DNA from: Candidatus Gastranaerophilales bacterium
GTDB lineage: Bacteria; Cyanobacteriota; Vampirovibrionia; Gastranaerophilales; Gastranaerophilaceae
NCBI GenBank assembly: GCA_944324205.1
Contig: CALUVK010000085.1
Location: 1 to 6,703 of the forward strand
Length of the DNA: 6,703 bases
Reading direction: 5' to 3'
Below, piece by piece: positions 1 through 6,158 of the stretch. Numbering within the stretch: the first letter of the stretch is position 1; every line of letters starts with the position of its first letter. The notes below the pieces were generated by a model. The model did no database searches and was not told where the DNA came from. It worked only from the letters and a program-made list of their open reading frames with translations. Position numbers and translations under genes: made by a program.

Positions 1-1532
1 TTTGGAACATCCGCAATCGGCGCAAAACCGCCGGACATATCGCCGTTTATGGTTGCATAGCCCATATATAGTTCGGATTTATCCGAAGTTGCAATCGGAA
101 TACAGGAAGGAAATTCATTGCTTATTCCCCACAGGAACATCGCTCTTGAGCGAGCCTGAATATTATCCGGGGTAAATGAGGTTTTATATCTTCCATCCCA
201 GTTTTGTTCAACTTCTGAAAAAAGTTTGTTCAAACATTCGGTTGTTGTTTCAATCATAGGTTTAATTGAAGCTTCCGTAAAGTTTATACCGAGGTTATGT
301 GCAAGCTCTTCCGCATCTGAGCGGCTCTCTTTGCTTGTAATTTTAGACGGCATAGAAATTCCGTATACATTTTCTTTTCCGATAGCATCAGCAAGGAGTA
401 CAGCACAAACGGTTGAGTCCAGTCCCCCTGAAAGCCCGAGAACGGCACGTTTAAAGCCGCATTTTCTAAAATAGTCCCGTATTCCCTGGATAATTGTTTT
501 ATATGTTCTTTCTAAATCTGACTCGTATTCAAGTGTAAAGACTTTTTGCTCGGTTAAAGATTTATCAAGTCCTCTTGTTAAGGGATAAATTTTTCCGGTA
601 TTATTGAGTGGGTTTACTATTAAAAGCTGCTCTTCAAAGGATTTTGCCCTTGCAATTAATTCTCCCTCAGAATTGAATACGCGGCTTGAGCCGTCAAAAG
701 AGCTGTTATCGATTGCGCCTACCTGATTTACGTATACAATCGGGGTTTTGTATTTTTTTGCAATAAAAGAAAGCATATTATGTTTTAACTGTTCTTTTTT
801 GGCTCTGGTTGGTGATGCGGAGCAATTAATAAATATTTCTGGATTTTCTTTCGCAAGCTCATCTATAGGATCTTTTTCGTAAAAATGTTTTCCGAAAAAT
901 TCTTTGTTATTCCAACAATCTTCACAAATTGAAATCCCGTATTTTTCAAACAATTTAGATCGTTTTATTATATTTTCCTTATCTAATTTCCCGAGAGTTT
1001 CCGGAGGCTGTACTCCAACAACGGGAGACGGTTCCATATATCTGTAATCATTGAATTCGGAATACGTAGGAAGTAGGGATTTTCTGACTATGCCGTTAAT
1101 TTTTCCGTCTTTTAGGATTGCAACAGAGTTAAAATATTTTTTCCCTTCTGCTTCTTTTTTGCGCGGTTCAATAAAACCCACGAGTGCTGTTGTGCCTTTC
1201 GTAATTTTAGCAAGCCCTTTCAGCCACTTAATATTTTCATCAACAATTACAGGATGCCGGTCAATCGTGTCCTCTATAGGATATCCCATAAGTGCAAGTT
1301 CAGGAAACACTATCATTTCAAGACCTATTTTGCATGCATATTTTATATATTTTGCAATCTTTTTTGCATTGTATTCTATATTACCTGCAATAGGGTTAAT
1401 CTGTGCCATACCTATATAGCCGCCTTTAGAGACAATTGCTCTTATGCTGCTTATTATATTTTCCGGAATTTCTTCTCCGTGTGAAAACTTTTTATCAACA
1501 ATTTCAGATAGTGTATATAAATTATCAGTCAT
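1..1532 (-). CDS. nadE: Glutamine-dependent NAD+ synthetase, C-terminus cut by window edge
   Basis: Catalyses the last step of NAD+ synthesis: ATP-dependent amidation of deamido-NAD+ in the cytoplasm, with ammonia released from glutamine. The 510 visible residues hold two domains. The N-terminal nitrilase-type amidase carries the expected Glu-Lys-Cys triad: E78 in FPELALMGYP, K151 in RKSLLPTY and C203 in ICEDCW. The C-terminal synthetase domain begins near residue 340, with the ATP-pyrophosphatase motif SGGLDST at 368-374 and, near the edge, the conserved SDKSELYMGYATINGDMSGG stretch. The reading frame is open to base 3 with no stop, so the gene continues leftward. The ATG at 1532 is supported by AAGGAG (1543-1548) and an upstream promoter. 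The two-domain form means the cell need not depend on free ammonia or a separate glutaminase. Divergent from the SpoIID gene, with no obvious functional link. Family assignment is very secure. Confidence 0.96.
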   Translation of the reverse strand, partial: MTDNLYTLSEIVDKKFSHGEEIPENIISSIRAIVSKGGYIGMAQINPIAGNIEYNAKKIAKYIKYACKIGLEMIVFPELALMGYPIEDTIDRHPVIVDENIKWLKGLAKITKGTTALVGFIEPRKKEAEGKKYFNSVAILKDGKINGIVRKSLLPTYSEFNDYRYMEPSPVVGVQPPETLGKLDKENIIKRSKLFEKYGISICEDCWNNKEFFGKHFYEKDPIDELAKENPEIFINCSASPTRAKKEQLKHNMLSFIAKKYKTPIVYVNQVGAIDNSSFDGSSRVFNSEGELIARAKSFEEQLLIVNPLNNTGKIYPLTRGLDKSLTEQKVFTLEYESDLERTYKTIIQGIRDYFRKCGFKRAVLGLSGGLDSTVCAVLLADAIGKENVYGISMPSKITSKESRSDAEELAHNLGINFTEASIKPMIETTTECLNKLFSEVEQNWDGRYKTSFTPDNIQARSRAMFLWGISNEFPSCIPIATSDKSELYMGYATINGDMSGGFAPIADVP

Positions 1533-1552
1533 TCTTTAATTTCTCCTTTTTG

Positions 1553-1581
1553 ATTATACTTTGCTTATATTTTAATTGCAA
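1553..1581 (-). promoter_or_regulatory. Sigma-70-type promoter for nadE
   Basis: Read on the minus strand, TTGCAA (1576-1581) and a consensus TATAAT (1553-1558) are separated by exactly 17 bases. Transcription would be expected to start near 1546-1547, which falls inside the nadE Shine-Dalgarno (1543-1548), so the leader would be only about 14 bases and might begin AGGAG. Motifs are seen directly; the start point is inferred. Confidence 0.65.
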
Positions 1582-1647
1582 AGATAAGATTATTAATAAA
1601 AATACAAAAAAGTCATATTAATATGGTACAATGCTTAAATTTTATAA

Positions 1648-1677
1648 TTGTAAATAAATTTTTGCTCGTTGTATAAT
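1648..1677 (+). promoter_or_regulatory. Sigma-70-type promoter for the SpoIID operon
   Basis: TTGTAA (1648-1653), an 18-base spacer and a consensus TATAAT (1672-1677) lie just upstream of the SpoIID gene. The expected start of transcription, about 1684, is only some four bases before the ATG at 1688, so the message would be almost leaderless. This fits the absence of any Shine-Dalgarno there. The spacing and the -10 are good; the -35 matches four of six bases. Confidence 0.55.
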
Positions 1678-1687
1678 AATATGTATT

Positions 1688-2557
1688 ATGGGGATTAGAA
1701 GAGCTCTAGTTTTAATTTTTACATTTATATTTTTATGCTGTCCCTGTTTTGCAATAAAAATAGGACTTCAAACTCATGTAAACAAAACTTTTATAGGCGC
1801 ATCAACCCCTGCCCAAATTATTAACTGCGATACAAATAAATTAATATTTGTTATGGAAAAGATGAAAGGTTATGAGATGAAACCATATCGCGGAGTTATT
1901 GCAATAAAGGTTGACGGGCAGTGGAAAAAAATGAAGGCAAGCAAAATTGTAATAAAACCGGAAGAAAACGGATTTGTAAGCGTAAAAAGAAAATGGTATC
2001 GAGGACATTTTAAAGTTATAAATGACGGAATGGGTTTAACTGTTATGAATGATATTCCGCTTGAAAAATACCTGCGCGGCGTTGTCCCTTCAGAAATGCC
2101 TTCCGGTTGGGAACATGAAGCCCATAAAGCTCAAGCAATTGCTGCCAGAAGTTATGCTATTGCAAATATGGGTAAACGTGCAAAATACGGCTATGATTTA
2201 AAAGACACACCGGAAGATCAGGCATACGGCGGAGCAAGTGCCGAAAAATCAAATACCAATGATGCGGTTTCTGAAACGGAAGGCATAGTTCTTGTATGTC
2301 AGGGAAAAATTGTTCCCGCATACTATTCAGCATCTGCAGGCGGAAAAACCAGAACCGGCGGTCAGGTTTGGTCGGCAGATTTGCCGTTTCTTAAATCAGT
2401 CCCCTCTTTTGACGACGGAATTAAGAAGAATGGACATGGAGTCGGTATGAGCCAGTATGGAGCTAACAATCTGGCAAAAAGAGGATATAACGCGTATCAG
2501 ATTTTAAAATATTTTTATGCAAATACAAAATTTGCAAGAGTTAGGAGCCAATATTAA
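1688..2557 (+). CDS. Exported SpoIID/LytB-domain peptidoglycan lytic enzyme, short form
   Basis: Of 289 residues, 1-22 form a Sec signal peptide (MGIRR, then a hydrophobic run ending CFA). The SpoIID/LytB domain is clear: PLEKYLRGVVPSEMPSGWE (124-142), KAQAIAARSYA (147-157), a YDLKDTPEDQAYGG segment (169-182), YYSASAGGKT (212-221) and GHGVGMSQYGA (249-259) followed by an ILKYFY helix. SpoIID is a lytic transglycosylase that cuts glycan strands lacking stem peptides; its catalytic glutamate corresponds to E136 in PSEMP. The region between the SVPSFDD segment and GHGVGMSQ is only a few residues, whereas sporulation SpoIID proteins carry several dozen there. No other sporulation gene is visible, so a role in septal or general wall remodelling is more likely. 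The ATG at 1688 lacks a Shine-Dalgarno, but it is the only start that preserves the signal peptide: an ATG at 1681 opens a frame that stops after five codons. Confidence 0.9.
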   Translation: MGIRRALVLIFTFIFLCCPCFAIKIGLQTHVNKTFIGASTPAQIINCDTNKLIFVMEKMKGYEMKPYRGVIAIKVDGQWKKMKASKIVIKPEENGFVSVKRKWYRGHFKVINDGMGLTVMNDIPLEKYLRGVVPSEMPSGWEHEAHKAQAIAARSYAIANMGKRAKYGYDLKDTPEDQAYGGASAEKSNTNDAVSETEGIVLVCQGKIVPAYYSASAGGKTRTGGQVWSADLPFLKSVPSFDDGIKKNGHGVGMSQYGANNLAKRGYNAYQILKYFYANTKFARVRSQY

Positions 2558-2561
2558 AGAC

Positions 2562-2565
2562 GAGG
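2562..2565 (+). promoter_or_regulatory. Ribosome site deciding the start of the M48-like gene
   Basis: GAGG lies eight bases before the ATG at 2574. This favours that start over the in-frame ATG at 2517, which would lie inside the SpoIID gene and bury the signal peptide behind 19 extra residues. Confidence 0.6.
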
Positions 2566-2573
2566 TTTTAGGT

Positions 2574-3257
2574 ATGAAAAAATTTATCTATATATTATTG
2601 TTTATCCTTTTTATTAATTGTCAATCATACGCAAATATTGCAGATTATAATGCTATACAAACACATGTTGATAGTGTTGGAGTAAGGCTTCTTAATTTTA
2701 ATAAAATTCCCAAACGTATTGTTTTTACTTATAGTGATGAAACTAAGGCTGATTTAAAACAAAAATATAAAGCCTTGAAAAACCGCCAAATAATTGTTTA
2801 TGGAAAACAATATCAATTTATACAAACAGATGATGAACTTGCGGGAATGCTTGCCAGAGAAATTGCCACAGTAATGAAATCGTACAGCGGTATGTGGGGG
2901 GGGAGTGTTGATGCTGTACAGGTTGCGCTGAGTTCAAAAAAATTCGAAACGGTTGCAGATAAAAGGGCGGTTGATTATATGGTCAAAGCAGGTTATAATC
3001 CGCTGGGCTTGATTGTTTATATTAATAAGACATGTCCGCAAAAAAGGCAGGATGTAGTTGCACGGCATAATTTAACTTCCAAGCGTCTCGCTAGAATCTA
3101 TGAATACATTACATACAAATATCCTGAATACCTGAATGATAATGAATACATAAATAACCAGTATTATCAAAACTTTTTACTAAATTCCATAGAAAACAGA
3201 AGGAGACTTGAGAATAAATTAAAAACAGGTACTGTTGGAGAAATTGATTATGAATAA
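2574..3257 (+). CDS. Exported M48-like protein with degenerate zinc motif, probable pseudo-protease
   Basis: 227 residues with a signal peptide at 1-20 (MKKFIYILLFILF...SYA). The middle resembles the M48 metalloprotease core found in periplasmic BepA/LoiP-type proteins. DDELAGMLAREIATVM (86-101) aligns with the family's DELAxxLAHEIAHV. ETVADKRAVDYMVKAGYNP (125-143) aligns with ExxADRxAxxYMxxAGYDP. RHNLTSKRLARIYEYI (164-179) aligns with the HPxxxxRIxxL segment. Both histidines of HExxH are replaced (R95 and T99), while the central glutamate E96 and the third-ligand glutamate E125 remain. The loop between the two motifs is also short. Zinc binding and proteolysis are therefore unlikely; a scaffold or chaperone-like role is a guess. 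The gene starts 16 bases after SpoIID stops and its end overlaps the next gene by eight bases. An 8-G tract lies inside it at 2896-2903. Family call fairly confident, function unknown. Confidence 0.75.
   Translation: MKKFIYILLFILFINCQSYANIADYNAIQTHVDSVGVRLLNFNKIPKRIVFTYSDETKADLKQKYKALKNRQIIVYGKQYQFIQTDDELAGMLAREIATVMKSYSGMWGGSVDAVQVALSSKKFETVADKRAVDYMVKAGYNPLGLIVYINKTCPQKRQDVVARHNLTSKRLARIYEYITYKYPEYLNDNEYINNQYYQNFLLNSIENRRRLENKLKTGTVGEIDYE
2896..2903 (+). repeat. Homopolymer of eight G inside the M48-like gene
   Basis: Eight consecutive G bases encode the end of a Trp codon and two Gly codons, near residues 108-110. In a strongly AT-rich sequence this is a conspicuous slippage-prone tract. 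Adding one G brings a TGA within six codons of the tract's start, and losing one G brings a TGA within about a dozen codons. Either change would truncate the protein before its second conserved motif. Confidence 0.9.
3237..3240 (+). promoter_or_regulatory. Ribosome site deciding the start of paralog A
   Basis: GGAG lies nine bases before the ATG at 3250. It supports that start over a TTG at 3235, which would lie on the ribosome site itself. The site is inside the end of the upstream gene, so translation of the two is probably coupled. Confidence 0.65.
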
Positions 3258-3753
3258 ATATATTCTAATAATCTTATCTCTATTTATAAGTTTATCAGTT
3301 TTTGCGGAAACGTTACCGTATAATTTTTATGATACTACCCGTGTTCCGATACGGCTTTCAATTGTTAATGAAATTTCGACGAAAGATGCTCTTACGGAGG
3401 GGCAAAATATTGAACTTAGAGTAATAAAAGATGTTTATTATGAGGGGAAAACTCTTGTACGCAAGGGCGAACTTGTAAATGCAAAAATTGAAACAATTAT
3501 AACGAGTGGAATGAACGGTTTTCCGGCTGAAATTATAGTTGACGATTTTGAGATTCCGAATATACCAGATTCAAAGCTAATGAGTACTTATTATAAAAAA
3601 GGACAAAACAGGTGTCTTTGGGTATATCCTCTCAAATGGTCATTAACATTGATACCGTTTGTTGGTTCTTTGACCAATCTTATTAAGGGCGGACACGCTA
3701 AAATCAAAACAAAAGATGTTATTACAATATATTACTATCCGAACTGGAAATAA
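3250..3753 (+). CDS. Small exported protein of unknown family (paralog A)
   Basis: 167 residues with a clear signal peptide (1-19, cleavage after SVFA). I do not recognise a named family. The mature part looks beta-rich: an ExxISTKD segment (41-46), DVYYEGKTLVRKGELV (61-76), GMNGFPAEIIVDDF (87-100), a hydrophobic segment SLTLIPFVGSLTNLI (131-145) and then a KGGHAKIKTKD turn (146-156) ending in an IYYY strand. The order and spacing of these elements match the protein encoded at 5463-6092, so the two are paralogs. The LVRKGELV-type strand and turn recall a 'tolerates-high-value/aGt' pattern common in exported beta-domain proteins, but this gives no function. The ATG overlaps the stop of the M48-like gene by eight bases, which places it in the same envelope operon. 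Its location would be periplasmic or envelope-attached. Confidence 0.8.
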   Translation: MNKYILIILSLFISLSVFAETLPYNFYDTTRVPIRLSIVNEISTKDALTEGQNIELRVIKDVYYEGKTLVRKGELVNAKIETIITSGMNGFPAEIIVDDFEIPNIPDSKLMSTYYKKGQNRCLWVYPLKWSLTLIPFVGSLTNLIKGGHAKIKTKDVITIYYYPNWK

Positions 3754-3754
3754 A

Positions 3755-3760
3755 AAGAGG
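3755..3760 (+). promoter_or_regulatory. Ribosome site deciding the start of the dehydrogenase
   Basis: AAGAGG lies six bases before the ATG at 3767. It fixes that start rather than an upstream in-frame ATG at 3716, which would sit within paralog A and add 17 residues ahead of the conserved N-terminus. Confidence 0.65.
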
Positions 3761-3766
3761 TTAAAA

Positions 3767-4780
3767 ATGAAAACAGCACAAGTATATAATAACAAAATTA
3801 TCATAAAAGATATGGAAGATATAAAGCTTGAAAATAGAAAAGGTGCAATAGTAGAAGTTTTAGGCTGCGGGCTCTGCGGCTCTGATATAGTTAAATTCAA
3901 GCATAATATTGTACATAACGGGGCTGTTTTAGGGCATGAAATTGTTGCTCGAATACTTGAAATTAATTCAGATACTAATTTTAATATTGGTGATAAAATT
4001 GTAACATCACACCATATTCCCTGCGGAGAGTGTAATTATTGCAGACACGGGAATGTATCTATGTGTTTGCATTTTAAAAACACAAACATTATTCCAGGGG
4101 GTTTTAGTGAAAGAGTTTTTGTATCTGAGGAACACTTAAAGAATGTAGCAAGAAAGATCCCCGAAAATATTATAGATGACGAAATTTCTTTTTATGAACC
4201 TCTTGGATGCTGTATAAGAGCTATAAAAAGATGCAATCTTCAAGAAGGCGATTCTGCTTTAATTGTAGGTTTAGGCTCAATTGGACTTCTTATGGGAGAA
4301 GCGTTGAAAGCTTTAGGGTACAAAGTTTACGGATGCGATTTTATTCCGGAGAGAATATCTCTTGCAAACAAAATGGGTATTCAATCTTTTAACTCAAGAA
4401 ATCTCGATGAATTTGATACAATAATAAAAGAACTAACTCAATATTATGGTGTAGATGCTGTGTTTATGACTTCTGGTGCGGATAAAGCTATTGATACTGC
4501 ATTAAAAGTAGTACGGCAGGGAGGAAAAATTCTTGTATTTTCAAGTACCCCGAATAATAATGGTTATCCCAATAATGAAATTTATTATAAAGAACTTACT
4601 GTAATGGGGAGCTATTCACCGTCTCCGGCCGATTTAAATGATTCATTTGAGCTTTTGATTACCGGAAAAGTTAATGTTAAAAATATAACAACAACTTATT
4701 CTTTGGAAGATATTCAACAAGCTTTTGATGATACAATTTCTAATAAAATTTTTAAAGCTTATATTAAAATTGCAGAATAA
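3767..4780 (+). CDS. Zinc-dependent medium-chain alcohol/polyol dehydrogenase
   Basis: 337 residues, a usual length for this family. The N-terminal GroES-like domain carries the catalytic zinc set: C34 in GCGLCGSD, H57-E58 in LGHE and E144 in YEPLGC. The structural zinc set is complete: C86, C89, C92 and C100. The Rossmann domain has GLGSIG (168-173), and D191 at the end of the second strand (VYGCD) favours NAD+ over NADP+. The whole resembles the sorbitol / threonine 3-dehydrogenase / galactitol-1-phosphate dehydrogenase branch, which oxidises secondary alcohols of polyols, sugars or amino acids in the cytoplasm. The substrate cannot be named from sequence alone. The gene begins 13 bases after paralog A stops, so it is probably on the same transcript, yet it is the only cytoplasmic metabolic enzyme among exported proteins. 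Family call secure, substrate unknown. Confidence 0.93.
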   Translation: MKTAQVYNNKIIIKDMEDIKLENRKGAIVEVLGCGLCGSDIVKFKHNIVHNGAVLGHEIVARILEINSDTNFNIGDKIVTSHHIPCGECNYCRHGNVSMCLHFKNTNIIPGGFSERVFVSEEHLKNVARKIPENIIDDEISFYEPLGCCIRAIKRCNLQEGDSALIVGLGSIGLLMGEALKALGYKVYGCDFIPERISLANKMGIQSFNSRNLDEFDTIIKELTQYYGVDAVFMTSGADKAIDTALKVVRQGGKILVFSSTPNNNGYPNNEIYYKELTVMGSYSPSPADLNDSFELLITGKVNVKNITTTYSLEDIQQAFDDTISNKIFKAYIKIAE

Positions 4781-4798
4781 TTTTGTATGTAAAATTAT
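4777..4798 (+). terminator. Possible weak AT-only hairpin after the dehydrogenase
   Basis: ATAATTTT (4777-4784) pairs exactly with AAAATTAT (4791-4798) around a six-base loop, starting inside the stop codon and followed by a T-rich stretch. The stem contains no G-C pairs, so it is thermodynamically weak and may be chance in such AT-rich DNA. Confidence 0.25.
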
Positions 4799-5013
4799 AG
4801 TTTGGGTTTTAAGTTTATATATAAATTTGCCAGTTTTAGGTTGTAATGTGTTATATAAGCAGTAATAGTGTGTTAAAGAATGATTTTTATCTGCGTTATT
4901 CAATTTAAATTTTGAAGGGATGAAGGAATAGAAAACAATTATAATTTTTTAAAATAAAAATATTCATGTAATAATATAGTGTATAGAGTTGTAAAACTAG
5001 TAAAAAACATAGT
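4799..5013. other. AT-rich intergenic spacer, no gene seen
   Basis: About 215 very AT-rich bases between the dehydrogenase and the DUF2085 gene. I see no convincing coding frame or RNA gene. TATAAT occurs at 4940-4945 and TATAGT at 4975-4980, either of which could be a -10 box for the downstream pair, but neither has a good -35 at 16-18 bases. The longest opposite-strand frame starts here and runs back through the dehydrogenase; it has no family features. Confidence 0.6.
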
Positions 5014-5466
5014 ATGAATATGAGAAAATTTATATTGTTAATATTTTTGTGTTATAGTTTTTTCTTTTTTTTAGGAAGTACTTTAGCACCTATATTGGCA
5101 TATTTAAAATATTACGAATTATCGGCAGTCTTGACTTCAACTTATATGTTTTCATGCCATCAACAGCCAGACAGAAGTTTTTGGTTATTAGGTTATCCGT
5201 TGGCTTTATGTTGCAGGTGTTATGGATTTTATTTAGGGGTAATTATAACATCTGTTCTAGCATTTTTTAACAAGCTTAAAATAAATTTGAATATATTTCT
5301 ATTAATATTTGTACTATGCATTATAGATATAATTATCAACTATGTTACTGGACCAAGAATGAATACAGGTAATATAACAAGATTTATAATGGGTTTACTT
5401 ATGGGATTGTTATTTATTACAGGATTAGATTATGTACTCAATTTTAAAAAGGAGAAGGAAGAATGA
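5014..5466 (+). CDS. DUF2085 family integral membrane protein
   Basis: 150 residues with about four hydrophobic segments (roughly 5-25, 70-88, 92-112 and 122-142). The DUF2085 signature is plain. FSCHQQPDRSFWLLGYPLAL (46-65) is followed by CCRCYGFYLG (66-75) and, later, GPRMNTGNITRFIMGLLMG (113-131). C48, H49, C66 and C69 are the conserved polar residues of the family and could form a metal or redox site at the membrane surface, but no function has been established that I know of. The ATG at 5014 has no evident Shine-Dalgarno; a second ATG at 5020 is equally possible and would remove two residues. The stop overlaps the start of paralog B as ATGA, so the two genes are translationally coupled. 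Family call confident, role unknown. Confidence 0.87.
   Translation: MNMRKFILLIFLCYSFFFFLGSTLAPILAYLKYYELSAVLTSTYMFSCHQQPDRSFWLLGYPLALCCRCYGFYLGVIITSVLAFFNKLKINLNIFLLIFVLCIIDIIINYVTGPRMNTGNITRFIMGLLMGLLFITGLDYVLNFKKEKEE
5449..5454 (+). promoter_or_regulatory. Strong ribosome site for paralog B
   Basis: AAGGAG lies eight bases before the ATG at 5463, inside the end of the DUF2085 gene. It is a near-ideal Shine-Dalgarno, in contrast to the absent one on the gene in front, so paralog B may be translated more strongly than its upstream partner. Confidence 0.75.
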
Positions 5467-6092
5467 AAATTAAAAAATTTCTTACCAGTTTTTTACTGGT
5501 TTCAATGACATCACTATTTATTGCTCCATTAACAGCAGCAGATCAAATAGATACAATAAGTGGACAATCCTTGTATGATTTTCTTAAATCAACAGAGAAT
5601 ATACAAGCAAGTTATAAATATCCATCAATGATATTATCTGCAAATGCCGCGGGAAAAGTAGTTTTGGCTGCGCACACACCTATTATGATTCGTTGTACTG
5701 AAACAATATCTACAAGAGATGTTGTAAGTGGTGGAACAGTTAATTTTGCAGTAGTATATGATGTCAAGGATAGTAATAACAACATTCTAATTAAAGCTGG
5801 AACCCCTGTTACGGCAGAGATTTCATTTGTAAAATCGAAAGGTATGATCGGAAAATCGGGAGAAGTTATTGTTAACGATTTTCATACAACAGCTGTAGAT
5901 GGTACATATATTCCTCTATCCGGTTCTGTATCAGCAAGACCCGATGATAAGATGACGCTTTCCATTGTGTTGAGTGTTCTTGTCTGTCCTCTGTTCCTTT
6001 TAATGAAAGGGGAAGATGCTCAGGTTATTGCCGGAACAACTAAAACAGCTTACACTGTATCAGATGTTTATATAAAAGCTAGTAAATCATAA
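5463..6092 (+). CDS. Exported protein of unknown family (paralog B)
   Basis: 209 residues with a signal peptide (1-25 or so, MKIKKF...PLTA). After a 45-residue N-terminal extension absent from paralog A comes the shared domain. It consists of PIMIRCTETISTRDV (73-87), a DVKDSNNNILIKAGTPVTAEI segment (100-120), GMIGKSGEVIVNDF (127-140), a hydrophobic stretch LSIVLSVLVCPLFLLMKG (166-183) and a final beta-turn AQVIAGTTKTAYTV. From I80/I120 to F100/F140 the two paralogs align without gaps. The domain is beta-rich, and one segment (166-181) could insert in or lie on a membrane. I know no function. It is coupled to the DUF2085 gene by an ATGA overlap and ends at a strong terminator, so the two genes form a closed unit. 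Confidence 0.82.
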   Translation: MKIKKFLTSFLLVSMTSLFIAPLTAADQIDTISGQSLYDFLKSTENIQASYKYPSMILSANAAGKVVLAAHTPIMIRCTETISTRDVVSGGTVNFAVVYDVKDSNNNILIKAGTPVTAEISFVKSKGMIGKSGEVIVNDFHTTAVDGTYIPLSGSVSARPDDKMTLSIVLSVLVCPLFLLMKGEDAQVIAGTTKTAYTVSDVYIKASKS

Positions 6093-6135
6093 AAATTGGT
6101 TTATTGTAGATGTATTCTACAATAGACCAATTTTT
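6091..6135. terminator. Strong bidirectional intrinsic terminator
   Basis: Arms 6091-6110 and 6116-6135 pair over 20 bases with a single T-G wobble and a five-base loop (TGTAT). The arms begin with AAAAA and end with TTTTT, so the RNA has a U-tract at its 3' end whichever strand is read. The left arm starts on the last two bases of the paralog B stop codon. It sits between convergent genes and should stop both. Confidence 0.92.
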
Positions 6136-6158
6136 ATGGAAATTCTTATTCGTCAATT

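Noticed and set aside
226..1621. Several plus-strand open frames of 61-122 codons
   Set aside because: They lie opposite the nadE coding frame or its leader, have no ribosome sites or family features, and the nadE frame carries all the conserved motifs.
2574..2642. Lipoprotein signal in the M48-like protein (cysteine at residue 16)
   Set aside because: The residues before the cysteine are FIN, which fits the lipobox poorly; a signal peptidase I site after SYA is a better reading.
3643..3900. Minus-strand 85-codon frame
   Set aside because: Antisense to the end of paralog A and the start of the dehydrogenase; hydrophobic composition reflects AT-rich complement, not a gene.
4207..4392. Plus-strand 61-codon frame inside the dehydrogenase
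   Set aside because: Out of frame within the Rossmann domain, which is fully conserved in the main frame.
4643..4903. Minus-strand 86-codon frame reaching into the intergenic spacer
   Set aside because: Mostly antisense to the dehydrogenase, no Shine-Dalgarno or recognisable motif.
4912..4980. Promoter for the DUF2085 gene
   Set aside because: TATAAT and TATAGT boxes occur, but TTGAAG at 4912 is 22 bases from the first, and no -35 suits the second; too weak to call in such AT-rich DNA.
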